64,000 nucleotides of DNA. It comes from Candidatus Cryptobacteroides onthequi. GTDB taxonomy: Bacteria > Bacteroidota > Bacteroidia > Bacteroidales > UBA932. A model generated the notes under the pieces. It was not told the origin of the DNA. It ran no database searches and saw only the letters and a list, made by a program, of their open reading frames with translations. This document shows, piece after piece, positions 35,501-43,555 of this stretch. The position numbers and the translations under genes are program-made. Numbering within the stretch: position 1 is the first letter of the stretch; each line of letters starts with the position of its first letter. Where the stretch lies: NCBI GenBank assembly GCA_018066125.1, contig JAGHSA010000024.1, forward strand, positions 59,571 through 123,570, given 5' to 3'.

Positions 35501-35924
35501 CAAGATCTACAACGACCAGCTTACCTACTGGTATGACCGTCTCGGCGAGAATGTCCACAACGACTTCGACAAGCGCTGGAGAGAACCGGGTGACGAGCTC
35601 AAGACCGACGTTCCTTCATACCTCTACACCGGCAAGGGCCGTACCTACAGCTACGAGAAGAACCTCTATATGTACAGTGACATCCATGTCCTGAACGGAG
35701 CATTCCTCAAGCTAAGGGAGATCAAGCTTTCTTACGCAGTCCCTTCAAGTTTCGCAAATACACTCAGACTCAGCGGCATGTCAGTTTACGGACAGATCAA
35801 CAATCTCTGCTACATCGCTGCCAACAAGGAGGGCATCGATCCTGAGTACTCCGCATCGGTCGGCCAGTACCGTCCTATGAGAATGGGCCCGGCTTACACC
35901 TTCGGACTTAAAATCAATTTCTAA
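32580..35924 (+). CDS. susC: SusC/RagA-family TonB-dependent outer-membrane transporter
   Basis: A 1114-residue receptor with a signal peptide (VASAQ near residue 28). A CarboxypepD_reg-like domain (VSGVVCDEQKDPVPGAYVFV, about 39-115) is followed by the TonB box region NDVVVTGYQ, the plug (about 120-235, VDGVAV and TAASIWGSQAANGVIVIETK), and a long beta-barrel ending LKINF. The GYQTLSKERSAGSYS variant belongs to SusC types often found with peptidases. Start at MRKIRQVAR; a 16-codon upstream extension is not signal-like. It forms a pair with the SusD 12 bp downstream. Confidence 0.95.
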   Translation: MRKIRQVARSITVMLLCVVLGQAVASAQSKPAAGAGTIKVSGVVCDEQKDPVPGAYVFVDELRNGSVTAIDGSFTVDVPANGHITISFIGMETERIPVDGRTSFDVTLREKSQRLNDVVVTGYQTLSKERSAGSYSTIRGGAIADKANARGSVLESLEGATTGMLVNMSSTAGEDEKFIVRGVNTINSNKAPLFVVDGVAVAGESIESLLSGDDIASVTVLKDATAASIWGSQAANGVIVIETKSGHNTNGKFNVTYSGTYTYKGKMDYGYQDLMDSPTFIKNALEVFDPSGYKYASAQTGTGATNFIKNGVLFPHEVPMYAFANGEISEAERDAQLAVLAKRDWYSDYAKYMMSNAWLTRHQVSIEGGTAKSKLFSSIGYEGNQGTAKDFTGTVKMNVRGVVDVNKWLRVDMGLNASLAKNNGHSRMGYGSGRAVTNRTNPSMSSLPYAALYDENGVALDHSVFDMMPALKAQAEAALGKSLDYHPADDFEASMVKSTSTNIRANAGITVKFFEGFRYEGRFAYSRSSMQKEEYLPDYTYFVLYERGTTYDKTGKVQYGPANGGDFTSVDSYGSDWTVRNQLNLDRTFSERHHVAAVAGTEIRENHAESNQNLQLGYDYQSMTSANYDITRLQKTVTTALLSPCMGSTGSMVYAPRINKFETADAIFRYFSMYANAAYTFDSKYSVNASIRVDQSNLFGTDPGVQFKPVWSVGGIWHAKKEDFLKDADWLNTLSVRASYGLGGNSPTSTMGGPYNILTPGTPYQNMATGVTYYINSPANDKIHWEKTSTANVGLDFAMFRHRLYGSVDIYKKHTTDLLDKKDLDSTTGFTSVTSNVGAISNNGVELTLGGTIIRKGFFMWDASMNFTYNNNKVESIWHTPYSKASEVLNQQYVEGYPMRPVFAYTWGGLDPEKGTPRIINKDGDIYAGSNSTLTNEDVKYLGTTIPPYFGSANTSFRYKGLSLSMMFVYNFGHKIYNDQLTYWYDRLGENVHNDFDKRWREPGDELKTDVPSYLYTGKGRTYSYEKNLYMYSDIHVLNGAFLKLREIKLSYAVPSSFANTLRLSGMSVYGQINNLCYIAANKEGIDPEYSASVGQYRPMRMGPAYTFGLKINF

Positions 35925-35936
35925 AAGGGAGAGATC

Positions 35937-37355
35937 ATGAAAAAGATATTCATATATATGGGCATTGCGGCCGCAGCTATCCTTTCTACTGGCTGCGACG
36001 TGCAGGAATTCCTCGATGTAAAGCCAAGGGGAAAGGATCTTGCCACCAAGATCGACCACTTCGTGGGCCAGATCAACCATACCAACATCATCTCCGTGAC
36101 CGGCAACCTCGTATATGCCAACATGGGAGAGGAGCTCACCAACTATCCTTCACCTCTGGAGCGTCTCCAGACCCAGCAGAAGGAACCGGGACTCTTCGCA
36201 TTCCAGTACAAGGACGATCCTTTCAGAGGAGATGTGGCATCTGCCGAATGGGATGCAAGCTACGCCAAGATCTATCAGTACAATACAATCATAGCAAATG
36301 TGATGAATGCCGAGGATGGTACAGAAGAGCAGAAGAAGGCGATCAAGGCAGAAGCAAGGATGCAGCGTGCATTCCTTCACTTCTACACATCCATCTTCTT
36401 CTCAAAGCCATACAATGCTTCTACAGCATCCACTGACCTCAGCATCCCTATCGTGACAGAGGCCAACACCAACGGCAGCGAGAGCTATAAGAGGGCTACA
36501 GTGGCAGAGCTTTACGACTGGGTCACCTCCGAAATGAAGGAGGCCATCGCAGACCTTCCTGACGGATATGGCTTGACCAGATGCTACAGCGGTCCGGCAA
36601 ATGTGATCCTCGGACGTGTCTACTGGTACATGGGCGACTATGCAAACGCTCTCAAGTACCTCCAGGCCGGATATGGCATCATCAAGGCCAATTCGAAGTA
36701 TGCTTTCCTCAGCTACCGCACCAGCGACAAGACATGGAAAGGTACCAAGGCTTTCTACAACACCTACCCGGATCCATGGGCGAACTCAGAGACCGTGCTC
36801 ATACGCTACAACACCATGACAGACCTCGTGAATGAGACCAATCCTATTCTCTTCATCAAGCCTGAATATGTGGCTATGTACAAGGAAGGCGACCTCCGTA
36901 TCAACCACCTCACCAAGCATGCCGCAACAGGTGGCATGAGACCGGCTGGCAGAAGGTATCTCAATACCATGGTCGAGCTTCCTGAGCTCTACTTCATGCT
37001 TGCAGAATGTGAGGCACGCACCGGTTCCGAGGACACTGCACGCCAGCTCATGCTCGAGTACAGAAAGTCCCGTTTCGCAACTGATGAGGCTGCCGCCATT
37101 CCAGCAGAGGTGGCCACCAGGGAAGATCTCATCAAGTTCATCGTGAACGAGCGCATCCTCGAGTATCCTGCACGCGGAGCGTCAGTCATCGATATGAAGC
37201 GACTCTGGAACGATCCTGTGTTCCAGTTCAAGAAGGCCGCATTCACCCACACTGTAGTGGGTGGCGAGACCTATACCATGGATGCTTCTTCACAGCTCAC
37301 ATGGAAGATTCCTTACACAGTCAAGAAGTATCATTCAGACTGGATGGACAATTAG
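35937..37355 (+). CDS. susD: SusD/RagB-family nutrient-binding lipoprotein
   Basis: A 472-residue surface lipoprotein (LSTGC, Cys20) with the FLDVKPRG N-terminal motif, the TPR-like helices of the RagB/SusD fold (EARMQRAFLHFYTSIFFSKP, GPANVILGRVYWYMGDYANAL), and the C-terminal VNERILEYPARGASVIDMKRL. It caps the neighbouring SusC and delivers ligand. It is shorter than typical glycan SusDs, nearer to peptide-type RagB. Genes for an M16 peptidase and a TlpA protein follow at 23 bp. Confidence 0.94.
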   Translation: MKKIFIYMGIAAAAILSTGCDVQEFLDVKPRGKDLATKIDHFVGQINHTNIISVTGNLVYANMGEELTNYPSPLERLQTQQKEPGLFAFQYKDDPFRGDVASAEWDASYAKIYQYNTIIANVMNAEDGTEEQKKAIKAEARMQRAFLHFYTSIFFSKPYNASTASTDLSIPIVTEANTNGSESYKRATVAELYDWVTSEMKEAIADLPDGYGLTRCYSGPANVILGRVYWYMGDYANALKYLQAGYGIIKANSKYAFLSYRTSDKTWKGTKAFYNTYPDPWANSETVLIRYNTMTDLVNETNPILFIKPEYVAMYKEGDLRINHLTKHAATGGMRPAGRRYLNTMVELPELYFMLAECEARTGSEDTARQLMLEYRKSRFATDEAAAIPAEVATREDLIKFIVNERILEYPARGASVIDMKRLWNDPVFQFKKAAFTHTVVGGETYTMDASSQLTWKIPYTVKKYHSDWMDN

Positions 37356-37378
37356 TCCGACTTATTAACTGACCAGAA

Positions 37379-40204
37379 ATGAAAAGAACCCTTTTCACAT
37401 TGGCAATGGCCCTGTTCATGTCTGTGACTGCCAGCGCGCAGTACGACATGAACATGCCTCTGCCTATGGATCCCGATCTCAAGATCGGAAAGCTGGATAA
37501 CGGCCTGACCTACTATATCCAGCACAACGAAGAACCAAAAGAAAGAGCAGATTTCTACATCATCTACAAGGTGGGAGCGCTCCAGGAGAATGAGAGCCAG
37601 AACGGTCTCGCACATTTCCTCGAGCATATGGCTTTCAACGGATCGAAGAATTTCCCCGGAGGGAACTCTTCATCCACCAGCATCGTCAAGACTCTGGAGA
37701 GGCATGGTGTGGCCTTCGGCCGCAATATCAATGCCTACACTGCTCTGGACCGCACCGTGTACTACCTCAATGATGTGGCGACTACCGACAACACCCTCAT
37801 CGACACATGTCTTCTTGTACTCCACGACTGGTGCCATTATCTGTCCCTTGAAGGGGAAGAGATCGACAGCGAGCGCGGTGTGATATCAGAGGAATGGAGG
37901 ACACGCAACAATGCAGGCGCACGTATGCGCAAGCAGTGGATGCCTGTCGTTTTCGGCGACACACGCTACAGCACCCATGATGTGATAGGAAGCTACGATA
38001 TCATCAACAACTTCAAGTATGAAGAGCTCCGTGACTTCTACTATGAGTGGTATCGTACAGACATGCAGGCTGTCGCAGTTGTGGGCGATATCGACGTGGC
38101 AGATATCGAGAACCGCATCAAGTCTATGTTCTCATCTATCCCGGCAGTGGAGAATCCTACTCCGAAGGAGGTCATCACTCTCCCTGAGAATGCCGAACCT
38201 GTCTATGGGCTGGCTACCGATGCGGAGCAGGCGACTACAGACGTGGAACTTCTCATGACCAGGAACAAGGTGGTGGAAAAGACCATCGGCGGCCAGCGTT
38301 ACAAGATCATCCGCGACTTCTACAACATGATGCTGAAGCAGCGTATCGATGAGATGATTTCAGAGGGAGATCCTGATCTCGTCGGCGGCAGCGGCAGCCT
38401 CAAGGATTTCATCGACGGAGTCGAGGCTTATACAGTATCATCTACAGGACATGAGGGCAGAGATCTGCCTGCGTTCGAGAAGATCTATACCGAGGTCGTA
38501 AGAGCTCAGCGTTTCGGTTTCTCCGAGTCCGAGCTCAGGCGCGTGAAACTCGATCTGAAATCCACTCTTGAGAATCAGTACAAGCAGAAGGACAAGACCA
38601 GAAACAGCACCATTGCAGGGCGCATTGTCCAGATATTTGCATATGACAGGGTACAGACCAACATGAATTTCTTCTATCCTATGATGTGCAGCCTCATTGA
38701 TGGCATCAGCCTCGGGGAAGTGAATGAATTCGCGTCTGCTCTTCCTTTCTTCCAGAATATCAGGGTCGTGATAATGGCCAAGGCAGAAGAGGGGAGGAAG
38801 TACCCATCCAAGGATGATATCCTCGGCATCGTTGCCAAGGTCGATGCGGACAAGTCCATCACGGCATATGTCGACAAGACTGTAGATAACGGCCTGGTGG
38901 ACAAGGCGCTTGCAGGCGGGACGATTGTCAGGGAAAAGCTTCTCCCGATCTTCGGCGCCAAGCAGTGGACTCTGTCCAACGGTGCTTCTGTAGTGTATGC
39001 CAAGGCTGATCATGACAAGAACAGCATCTCACTGACGGCCAACAGCTACGGCGGTGCTTCTCTCTATCCGGTCAAGGACCTTATGGATCTCACCTGCGTC
39101 AGCCAGGCAGCGGGAACATGTGGTGCCGGAAGGTTCTCGGCCATAGAGCTCAAGAAAGCTCTGGCCGGCAAGAAAGTGGAAGTATCTCCTACAATCAAGG
39201 ACGAGACCGAAGGATTCAACGGCAAGTGCACCACAAATGATTTTGAAGAGATGATGCAGCTTCTCTATCTGAGATTTGCAGAGCCTCGTTTCGACTCTCT
39301 GAGTTTCTACAGTGGACTTGACAAGCTGGCTTCAATGCTCGATATGATCAATTCACAGCCTGACATGATAGTTTCAGACTCTCTCAGCAAGATCAGCTCG
39401 GGATACAATCCACGTTCGATATCCCTCAATTCTGCAGCACTCAAGACTGTGGATCTCGACAATGTGGAGAGACTGTACAGAGAGCGTTTTGCCGATGTTT
39501 CAGACTTTACCTTCTTCCTTGTCGGCGATCTTGACGAGGACGTGGCGAGGGCAGCTGCAGAAAAGTACATCGGTTCCCTTCCTGGCTATGGCACAAAGGA
39601 GAAGTTTGTGGACAACCACGAATATATGGTGAAAGGCCATACCCAGAAGGAAGTCGTGATCCCGTTCAAGACTCCTAAGGCAAGCGTGAACCTGATGTAT
39701 TCTCATTTCCAGAAGCTTGACAGCAAGACCAAGATGGAGATGATGGTACTCCGCGAGGTGCTCGGCATGCGCTATACCACCAATATCCGTGAGAAGGAAG
39801 GCGGTACCTACGGCGTGAAGTCGCAGATGTCAGGCAAGAGGCTTCCTAAGAACAAGATCACCTATACTGTCCAGTTTGATACAGAGATACCGAAAGCAGC
39901 CCATCTCAGGGAACTTGTGCTCCAGGAAATCGAGAACATCTGCAATGAAGGCATGACTGAAACCGAACTCGACAATATCAGGAAGAATATCCTGAAGAAC
40001 CGCGAACAGGTCAAGACCAACAATGCATGGGTCGAGCAGAACATCAGGGATTATGTCATCTATGGTGAGGATAATACCGATCCTAAGAATTATGAAGATG
40101 TTCTCAATAAACTGAAGCCTTCAGATGTTCAGAAGTTTGCCCGCAGGTATTTCAGGAAGGCAGACCTTGTGGATGTGATTTTCGCAAACGAATTCAATGA
40201 CTAG
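37379..40204 (+). CDS. M16 (insulinase/pitrilysin) zinc peptidase, secreted
   Basis: A 941-residue periplasmic peptidase with a signal peptide (TASAQ near residue 21). The inverted zinc motif HFLEH (residues 79-83) is followed by the downstream Glu in EEIDSERGVISEEWR. The first half is the active M16 pair; the second half (from about 520) is the inactive pair ending in the R/Y motif (REKEGGTYGVKSQMSG). It degrades peptides of up to tens of residues. It is in the SusCD operon and overlaps the 5' region of the TlpA gene, fitting a peptide-import-and-digestion system. Confidence 0.94.
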   Translation: MKRTLFTLAMALFMSVTASAQYDMNMPLPMDPDLKIGKLDNGLTYYIQHNEEPKERADFYIIYKVGALQENESQNGLAHFLEHMAFNGSKNFPGGNSSSTSIVKTLERHGVAFGRNINAYTALDRTVYYLNDVATTDNTLIDTCLLVLHDWCHYLSLEGEEIDSERGVISEEWRTRNNAGARMRKQWMPVVFGDTRYSTHDVIGSYDIINNFKYEELRDFYYEWYRTDMQAVAVVGDIDVADIENRIKSMFSSIPAVENPTPKEVITLPENAEPVYGLATDAEQATTDVELLMTRNKVVEKTIGGQRYKIIRDFYNMMLKQRIDEMISEGDPDLVGGSGSLKDFIDGVEAYTVSSTGHEGRDLPAFEKIYTEVVRAQRFGFSESELRRVKLDLKSTLENQYKQKDKTRNSTIAGRIVQIFAYDRVQTNMNFFYPMMCSLIDGISLGEVNEFASALPFFQNIRVVIMAKAEEGRKYPSKDDILGIVAKVDADKSITAYVDKTVDNGLVDKALAGGTIVREKLLPIFGAKQWTLSNGASVVYAKADHDKNSISLTANSYGGASLYPVKDLMDLTCVSQAAGTCGAGRFSAIELKKALAGKKVEVSPTIKDETEGFNGKCTTNDFEEMMQLLYLRFAEPRFDSLSFYSGLDKLASMLDMINSQPDMIVSDSLSKISSGYNPRSISLNSAALKTVDLDNVERLYRERFADVSDFTFFLVGDLDEDVARAAAEKYIGSLPGYGTKEKFVDNHEYMVKGHTQKEVVIPFKTPKASVNLMYSHFQKLDSKTKMEMMVLREVLGMRYTTNIREKEGGTYGVKSQMSGKRLPKNKITYTVQFDTEIPKAAHLRELVLQEIENICNEGMTETELDNIRKNILKNREQVKTNNAWVEQNIRDYVIYGEDNTDPKNYEDVLNKLKPSDVQKFARRYFRKADLVDVIFANEFND

Positions 40205-40208
40205 TATC

Positions 40209-41546
40209 ATGAAAAGGATATTTTCAGCAGTGCTTCTCCTGTCCATGGTGGCAGGATGCAAGCCGAAACCGGTGGTCTTCGACGGTACAATCCTCGGCTA
40301 TGATGGCCAGGAAGTCGATGTCACCTTGACTAAGGATTATTCCAGGGAACAGCTTGAGATTGCGGAGGACGGCAGTTTCCATATCGAAAAGATGCTTGAC
40401 GAAGCCATTACCGGCGGAATCAGCATCATCAAGGGTGGATCGTATTATGGATTGATAGTCCCTGGAAAGACATATCATTTCTCTGTCGATCTGTCAAAGA
40501 CTCCGGCAGCATGGGAGTACGAGAGTGACTGCCCTGTGGAGGATGCGTTCTACAAATACATGAGGGACACCCTCCTCAAGATCGACTACAAAAACTATGT
40601 GTTCCCGGACAAGTTCGCTGACTTTGATGCCATGTGGACCGAACGCCTCGCAGAAGGAGCTCCGAAGCTGGCGGCAGTCAAGGACCGCTATGCTGTCAAG
40701 TATTTCAAGCAGACAATTGCCCAGAGCATCGCGCACAACAAGATTATCTTTGCCAATCAGCTTGAGAACAAGGGTCTCAGGCCTGAAGACGATCCGGACT
40801 ATATGAAGTTCTTCAACAGCGTGGATCTATCTGACGAGAAGATGCGTACACTTCTGGGAAGCATGATCCAGATCAAGTCAGGCATGTACTGCGATACCAT
40901 CCCGGCGTCCATCAGGTATATCCAGGCTATCGAGGAACTTGCACCTTCTCAGTATGTAAGAGACTCTGTCACAGCCAAGCATGTCGACTCCGTCATCAAA
41001 GATGGAAAGATTTCTTCTGTATATGAAGGCAATTTCCTTCTTGAGACAGCGGAGCGACTCGTCAAAGATGAAGCGCAGCTCGAGAACTACCGTGCCCGTG
41101 TATCCAAGGTCCTGTCTCTCGTACGTGGAAGCGATGCCATAGATTTTCCTATGACAGACATCAACGGAAAGACCATTCACCTTTCTGACTTCAAGGGCAA
41201 GGTGGTCTATGTGGACTTCTGGGCTACCTGGTGCATACCTTGCTGCATGCAGATTCCTTTCATGAAGGTTGTTGCCGCAAAATATGCCTCAGATCCTGAC
41301 GTGGCATGCATCAGCATCAGCTTTGACCACAACCTTGACAGCTGGAAGAGTCTCCTCGCATTCGACAAGCCTGAATGGCCACAGTATGTGTCAGATGACG
41401 CAGGCAAGCAGATCATGACCGACTATGGCTTCCAGGCCATACCTCGTTTCATGATTTTTGACAAGGACGGCAAGATATTCTCTGTAAATGCACCACGTCC
41501 TCAGGATATGGACGAAGTGACAAAGATCATAGATTCGCTGAAGTAG
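40209..41546 (+). CDS. TlpA-like thioredoxin lipoprotein
   Basis: A 445-residue lipoprotein (MVAGC, Cys17). An N-terminal DUF4369-like beta domain and a helical middle are followed by a C-terminal thioredoxin domain (from about 310) with the active site WCIPCC (C342, C345) and the cis-Pro AIPRF. An extra Cys346 follows the redox pair. It probably reduces disulfides in imported peptides or maintains secreted proteins. The ATG at 40209 gives the better signal; an upstream ATG (40197) would overlap the M16 stop by 8 bp. A terminator follows. Confidence 0.9.
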   Translation: MKRIFSAVLLLSMVAGCKPKPVVFDGTILGYDGQEVDVTLTKDYSREQLEIAEDGSFHIEKMLDEAITGGISIIKGGSYYGLIVPGKTYHFSVDLSKTPAAWEYESDCPVEDAFYKYMRDTLLKIDYKNYVFPDKFADFDAMWTERLAEGAPKLAAVKDRYAVKYFKQTIAQSIAHNKIIFANQLENKGLRPEDDPDYMKFFNSVDLSDEKMRTLLGSMIQIKSGMYCDTIPASIRYIQAIEELAPSQYVRDSVTAKHVDSVIKDGKISSVYEGNFLLETAERLVKDEAQLENYRARVSKVLSLVRGSDAIDFPMTDINGKTIHLSDFKGKVVYVDFWATWCIPCCMQIPFMKVVAAKYASDPDVACISISFDHNLDSWKSLLAFDKPEWPQYVSDDAGKQIMTDYGFQAIPRFMIFDKDGKIFSVNAPRPQDMDEVTKIIDSLK

Positions 41547-41566
41547 TATCGGCCATATATTTCTTT

Positions 41567-41601
41567 GCGGCCCGGAGACCATAGGTTTCCGGGCCGTTTT
41601 G
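41567..41601 (+). terminator. Intrinsic terminator of SusCD-M16-TlpA operon
   Basis: Perfect 9-bp stem CGGCCCGGA/TCCGGGCCG with an 11-base loop, then TTTT, 21 bp past the TlpA stop. Confidence 0.85.
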
Positions 41602-41638
41602 CATTCCGATTATTCTTCTGATTATTTATATTTGCAGC

Positions 41639-42790
41639 ATGAATCTGGTCATCTGTTACATGCTTCCTTGTGTTGTGGCTCTGCTGGGAGCGGCTGCGAT
41701 TGCACTGCGCGAGCCGCGTGCGACTCTGCCACATGACCTGATGAGTCTCATTCTGCTGCTGCTCGCGGTATGCATCGCATGTACGGCTCAGTTTTTCAGT
41801 CCGAGATATTTCCACACCGTCTGGTTTGACATAGTTTACAAATGCGTCGCGCCGTTCTGCGTGTCTCTTTTCATCCTGTTCACAGTGGCGTTGACTTCTG
41901 TAAGGGGAGTGACGGTCAAGGAACTGCTGTTTACCCTGCTCCCGCCGGCTGCATACGCCCTGATCCTGCTTGTGACGGCATCGGTGCTCAGTGCCGATGA
42001 GCGCGTGGTTTACATAGGACAGGTGGTGCAGGGGGAGGGGACGATATCGTCTCCGTCGATCAGGCTCAGAGTCATGGTGATTCTGGGGGCGAAGTTGTTC
42101 TCAGTGATTCTTCCTTCATATGTGGCAGGTGCCTTCTTGTGGAGCTGTTTCCGTCTGAGAAACTATTACAGTATGCTGAATGATTTCTATGCATCATCCT
42201 CTCAGGTCCAGAAAGGCTATGGATGGGCTCTGCTTCTCATTGTGGCAGTTTTCATCCCGGTGGCAACGTTTCTGATGTTTGTGCCTCACTATGCAAGCGT
42301 TCCGGGATGGGTGCCGTGGATGCTGATCTCCATGGAGTGTCTTCTGCTGATGATGGTGGCAGGTGTGACATTCAAGATAAAATTCACGGCCGCAGACCTC
42401 AGGGCTGCTCTGGAATCACACAGGGACGCAGAGAGGGACAGCGTCCAGGCGCAGACCAGACAGCAGATCGCAGAATTGCTGGAGGCCGCGACAGGGGAGT
42501 CGAAGATATATCTCGACCCGACCCTTACAGTGATCTCATTCGCCCAGCATATAGGTACCAACAGGACATATCTTCAGAGTGTGATAAGGGAGAAATACTC
42601 ATGCTCATTCTCGGAATATGTAAACCGATGCCGCGTGAGACATGCCAAGACTCTGCTTGAGTCGGATCCACACATTCCGCTCAAGGATGTGGCAGTGCAG
42701 AGCGGTTTCAATTCGCTCTCTTCTTTCCACAGGAATTTTCAGGAATTCGAGAAACAGACACCTGCACAGTGGGCCAAGAAATTGATGTGA
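41639..42790 (+). CDS. Membrane-anchored AraC-type regulator (seven helices)
   Basis: A 383-residue protein. About seven transmembrane helices fill residues 5-250. A linker (RDAERDSVQAQTRQQIAEL) and a C-terminal AraC HTH domain (about 280-383: ISFAQHIGTNRTYLQSVI, LKDVAVQSGFNSLSSFHRNF) follow. It likely senses a signal in the membrane and binds DNA directly, with no kinase step. It lies just after the TlpA terminator and its stop is 1 bp from the next gene, so it may be transcribed with that small protein. Confidence 0.88.
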   Translation: MNLVICYMLPCVVALLGAAAIALREPRATLPHDLMSLILLLLAVCIACTAQFFSPRYFHTVWFDIVYKCVAPFCVSLFILFTVALTSVRGVTVKELLFTLLPPAAYALILLVTASVLSADERVVYIGQVVQGEGTISSPSIRLRVMVILGAKLFSVILPSYVAGAFLWSCFRLRNYYSMLNDFYASSSQVQKGYGWALLLIVAVFIPVATFLMFVPHYASVPGWVPWMLISMECLLLMMVAGVTFKIKFTAADLRAALESHRDAERDSVQAQTRQQIAELLEAATGESKIYLDPTLTVISFAQHIGTNRTYLQSVIREKYSCSFSEYVNRCRVRHAKTLLESDPHIPLKDVAVQSGFNSLSSFHRNFQEFEKQTPAQWAKKLM

Positions 42791-42791
42791 T

Positions 42792-43406
42792 ATGGGGGAG
42801 CAGAGGAATAATCTCAGGACAATAATCGTTCTCACCGCAGCGTGCCTTGCGTGTGTATATTGCGGCTATCTTATGGGAGTCTCTGTAGGCGTGCCGAGAC
42901 CTGTGCCAAAAGCCAAGACAGAAGACTCAAATCATGTCATTCGTGTGGCAGGCATGGTGGATGCGGCTGATTTCGAGGCGGTTGCGGACGATCTGATGTC
43001 CCAGCCTGAGGTGAAACATACGTCGCTTCAGGGCACACCTCTCAAGATGGTGAAAATCAAGCTGCTGAAGATCGTGAAAACCGGTCTGACAAAGCATGAT
43101 GCAGGCCAGATTGAAAAGTATATGTACAGCATGGATGAAGCGGTATTTTCTGATTTCTCCGATGTTCCTGCAGATCAGACTGCCAGGTTCAAGCATGAAC
43201 TTCTTCCTTTGCTGGACTATATGAATGATGAAGACGTCTCGGATCCGGATCTCAATTGTATCTTCGGACTGACAGAAAATGGCGGAAAAACCATTTCGTC
43301 ATTGGTGATGGTTTTATCTCATTCAAATCTTCAGATCGTGCGATTCATCGGTGAAAGCAATCCGACCATTCTTGATCTGCTCACAGGGTTCAGTGAAGAA
43401 AACTGA
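42792..43406 (+). CDS. Hypothetical protein with N-terminal membrane anchor
   Basis: A 204-residue protein, not recognised with confidence. An N-terminal hydrophobic segment (IIVLTAACLACVYCGYLMGV) precedes a soluble part. The C-terminal pattern SSLVMVLSHSNLQIVRFIG is faintly like DUF4252 proteins, but I would not assign that. The gene begins 1 bp after the membrane AraC gene, so it is probably co-transcribed and may be its partner or target. Confidence 0.65.
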   Translation: MGEQRNNLRTIIVLTAACLACVYCGYLMGVSVGVPRPVPKAKTEDSNHVIRVAGMVDAADFEAVADDLMSQPEVKHTSLQGTPLKMVKIKLLKIVKTGLTKHDAGQIEKYMYSMDEAVFSDFSDVPADQTARFKHELLPLLDYMNDEDVSDPDLNCIFGLTENGGKTISSLVMVLSHSNLQIVRFIGESNPTILDLLTGFSEEN

Positions 43407-43524
43407 GTTTGTAATACAATTTATATTATGTTAAGTAGAGGATAATAAATCTCCCCTGCTCCAAAATTTGTCAAGTGCAGTCCAAAGTCCTGTGCAGCTA
43501 TTCATATTCTGGTTTATAATGACA

Positions 43525-43532
43525 TATATTTG
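43525..43532 (+). promoter_or_regulatory. Candidate -7 box for GH127 gene (TATATTTG)
   Basis: TATATTTG matches TAnnTTTG, 23 bp before the ATG at 43556. The surrounding 150 bp is AT-rich and otherwise empty. Confidence 0.45.
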
Positions 43533-43555
43533 GGTATAATAAATCGAATCTGGAA

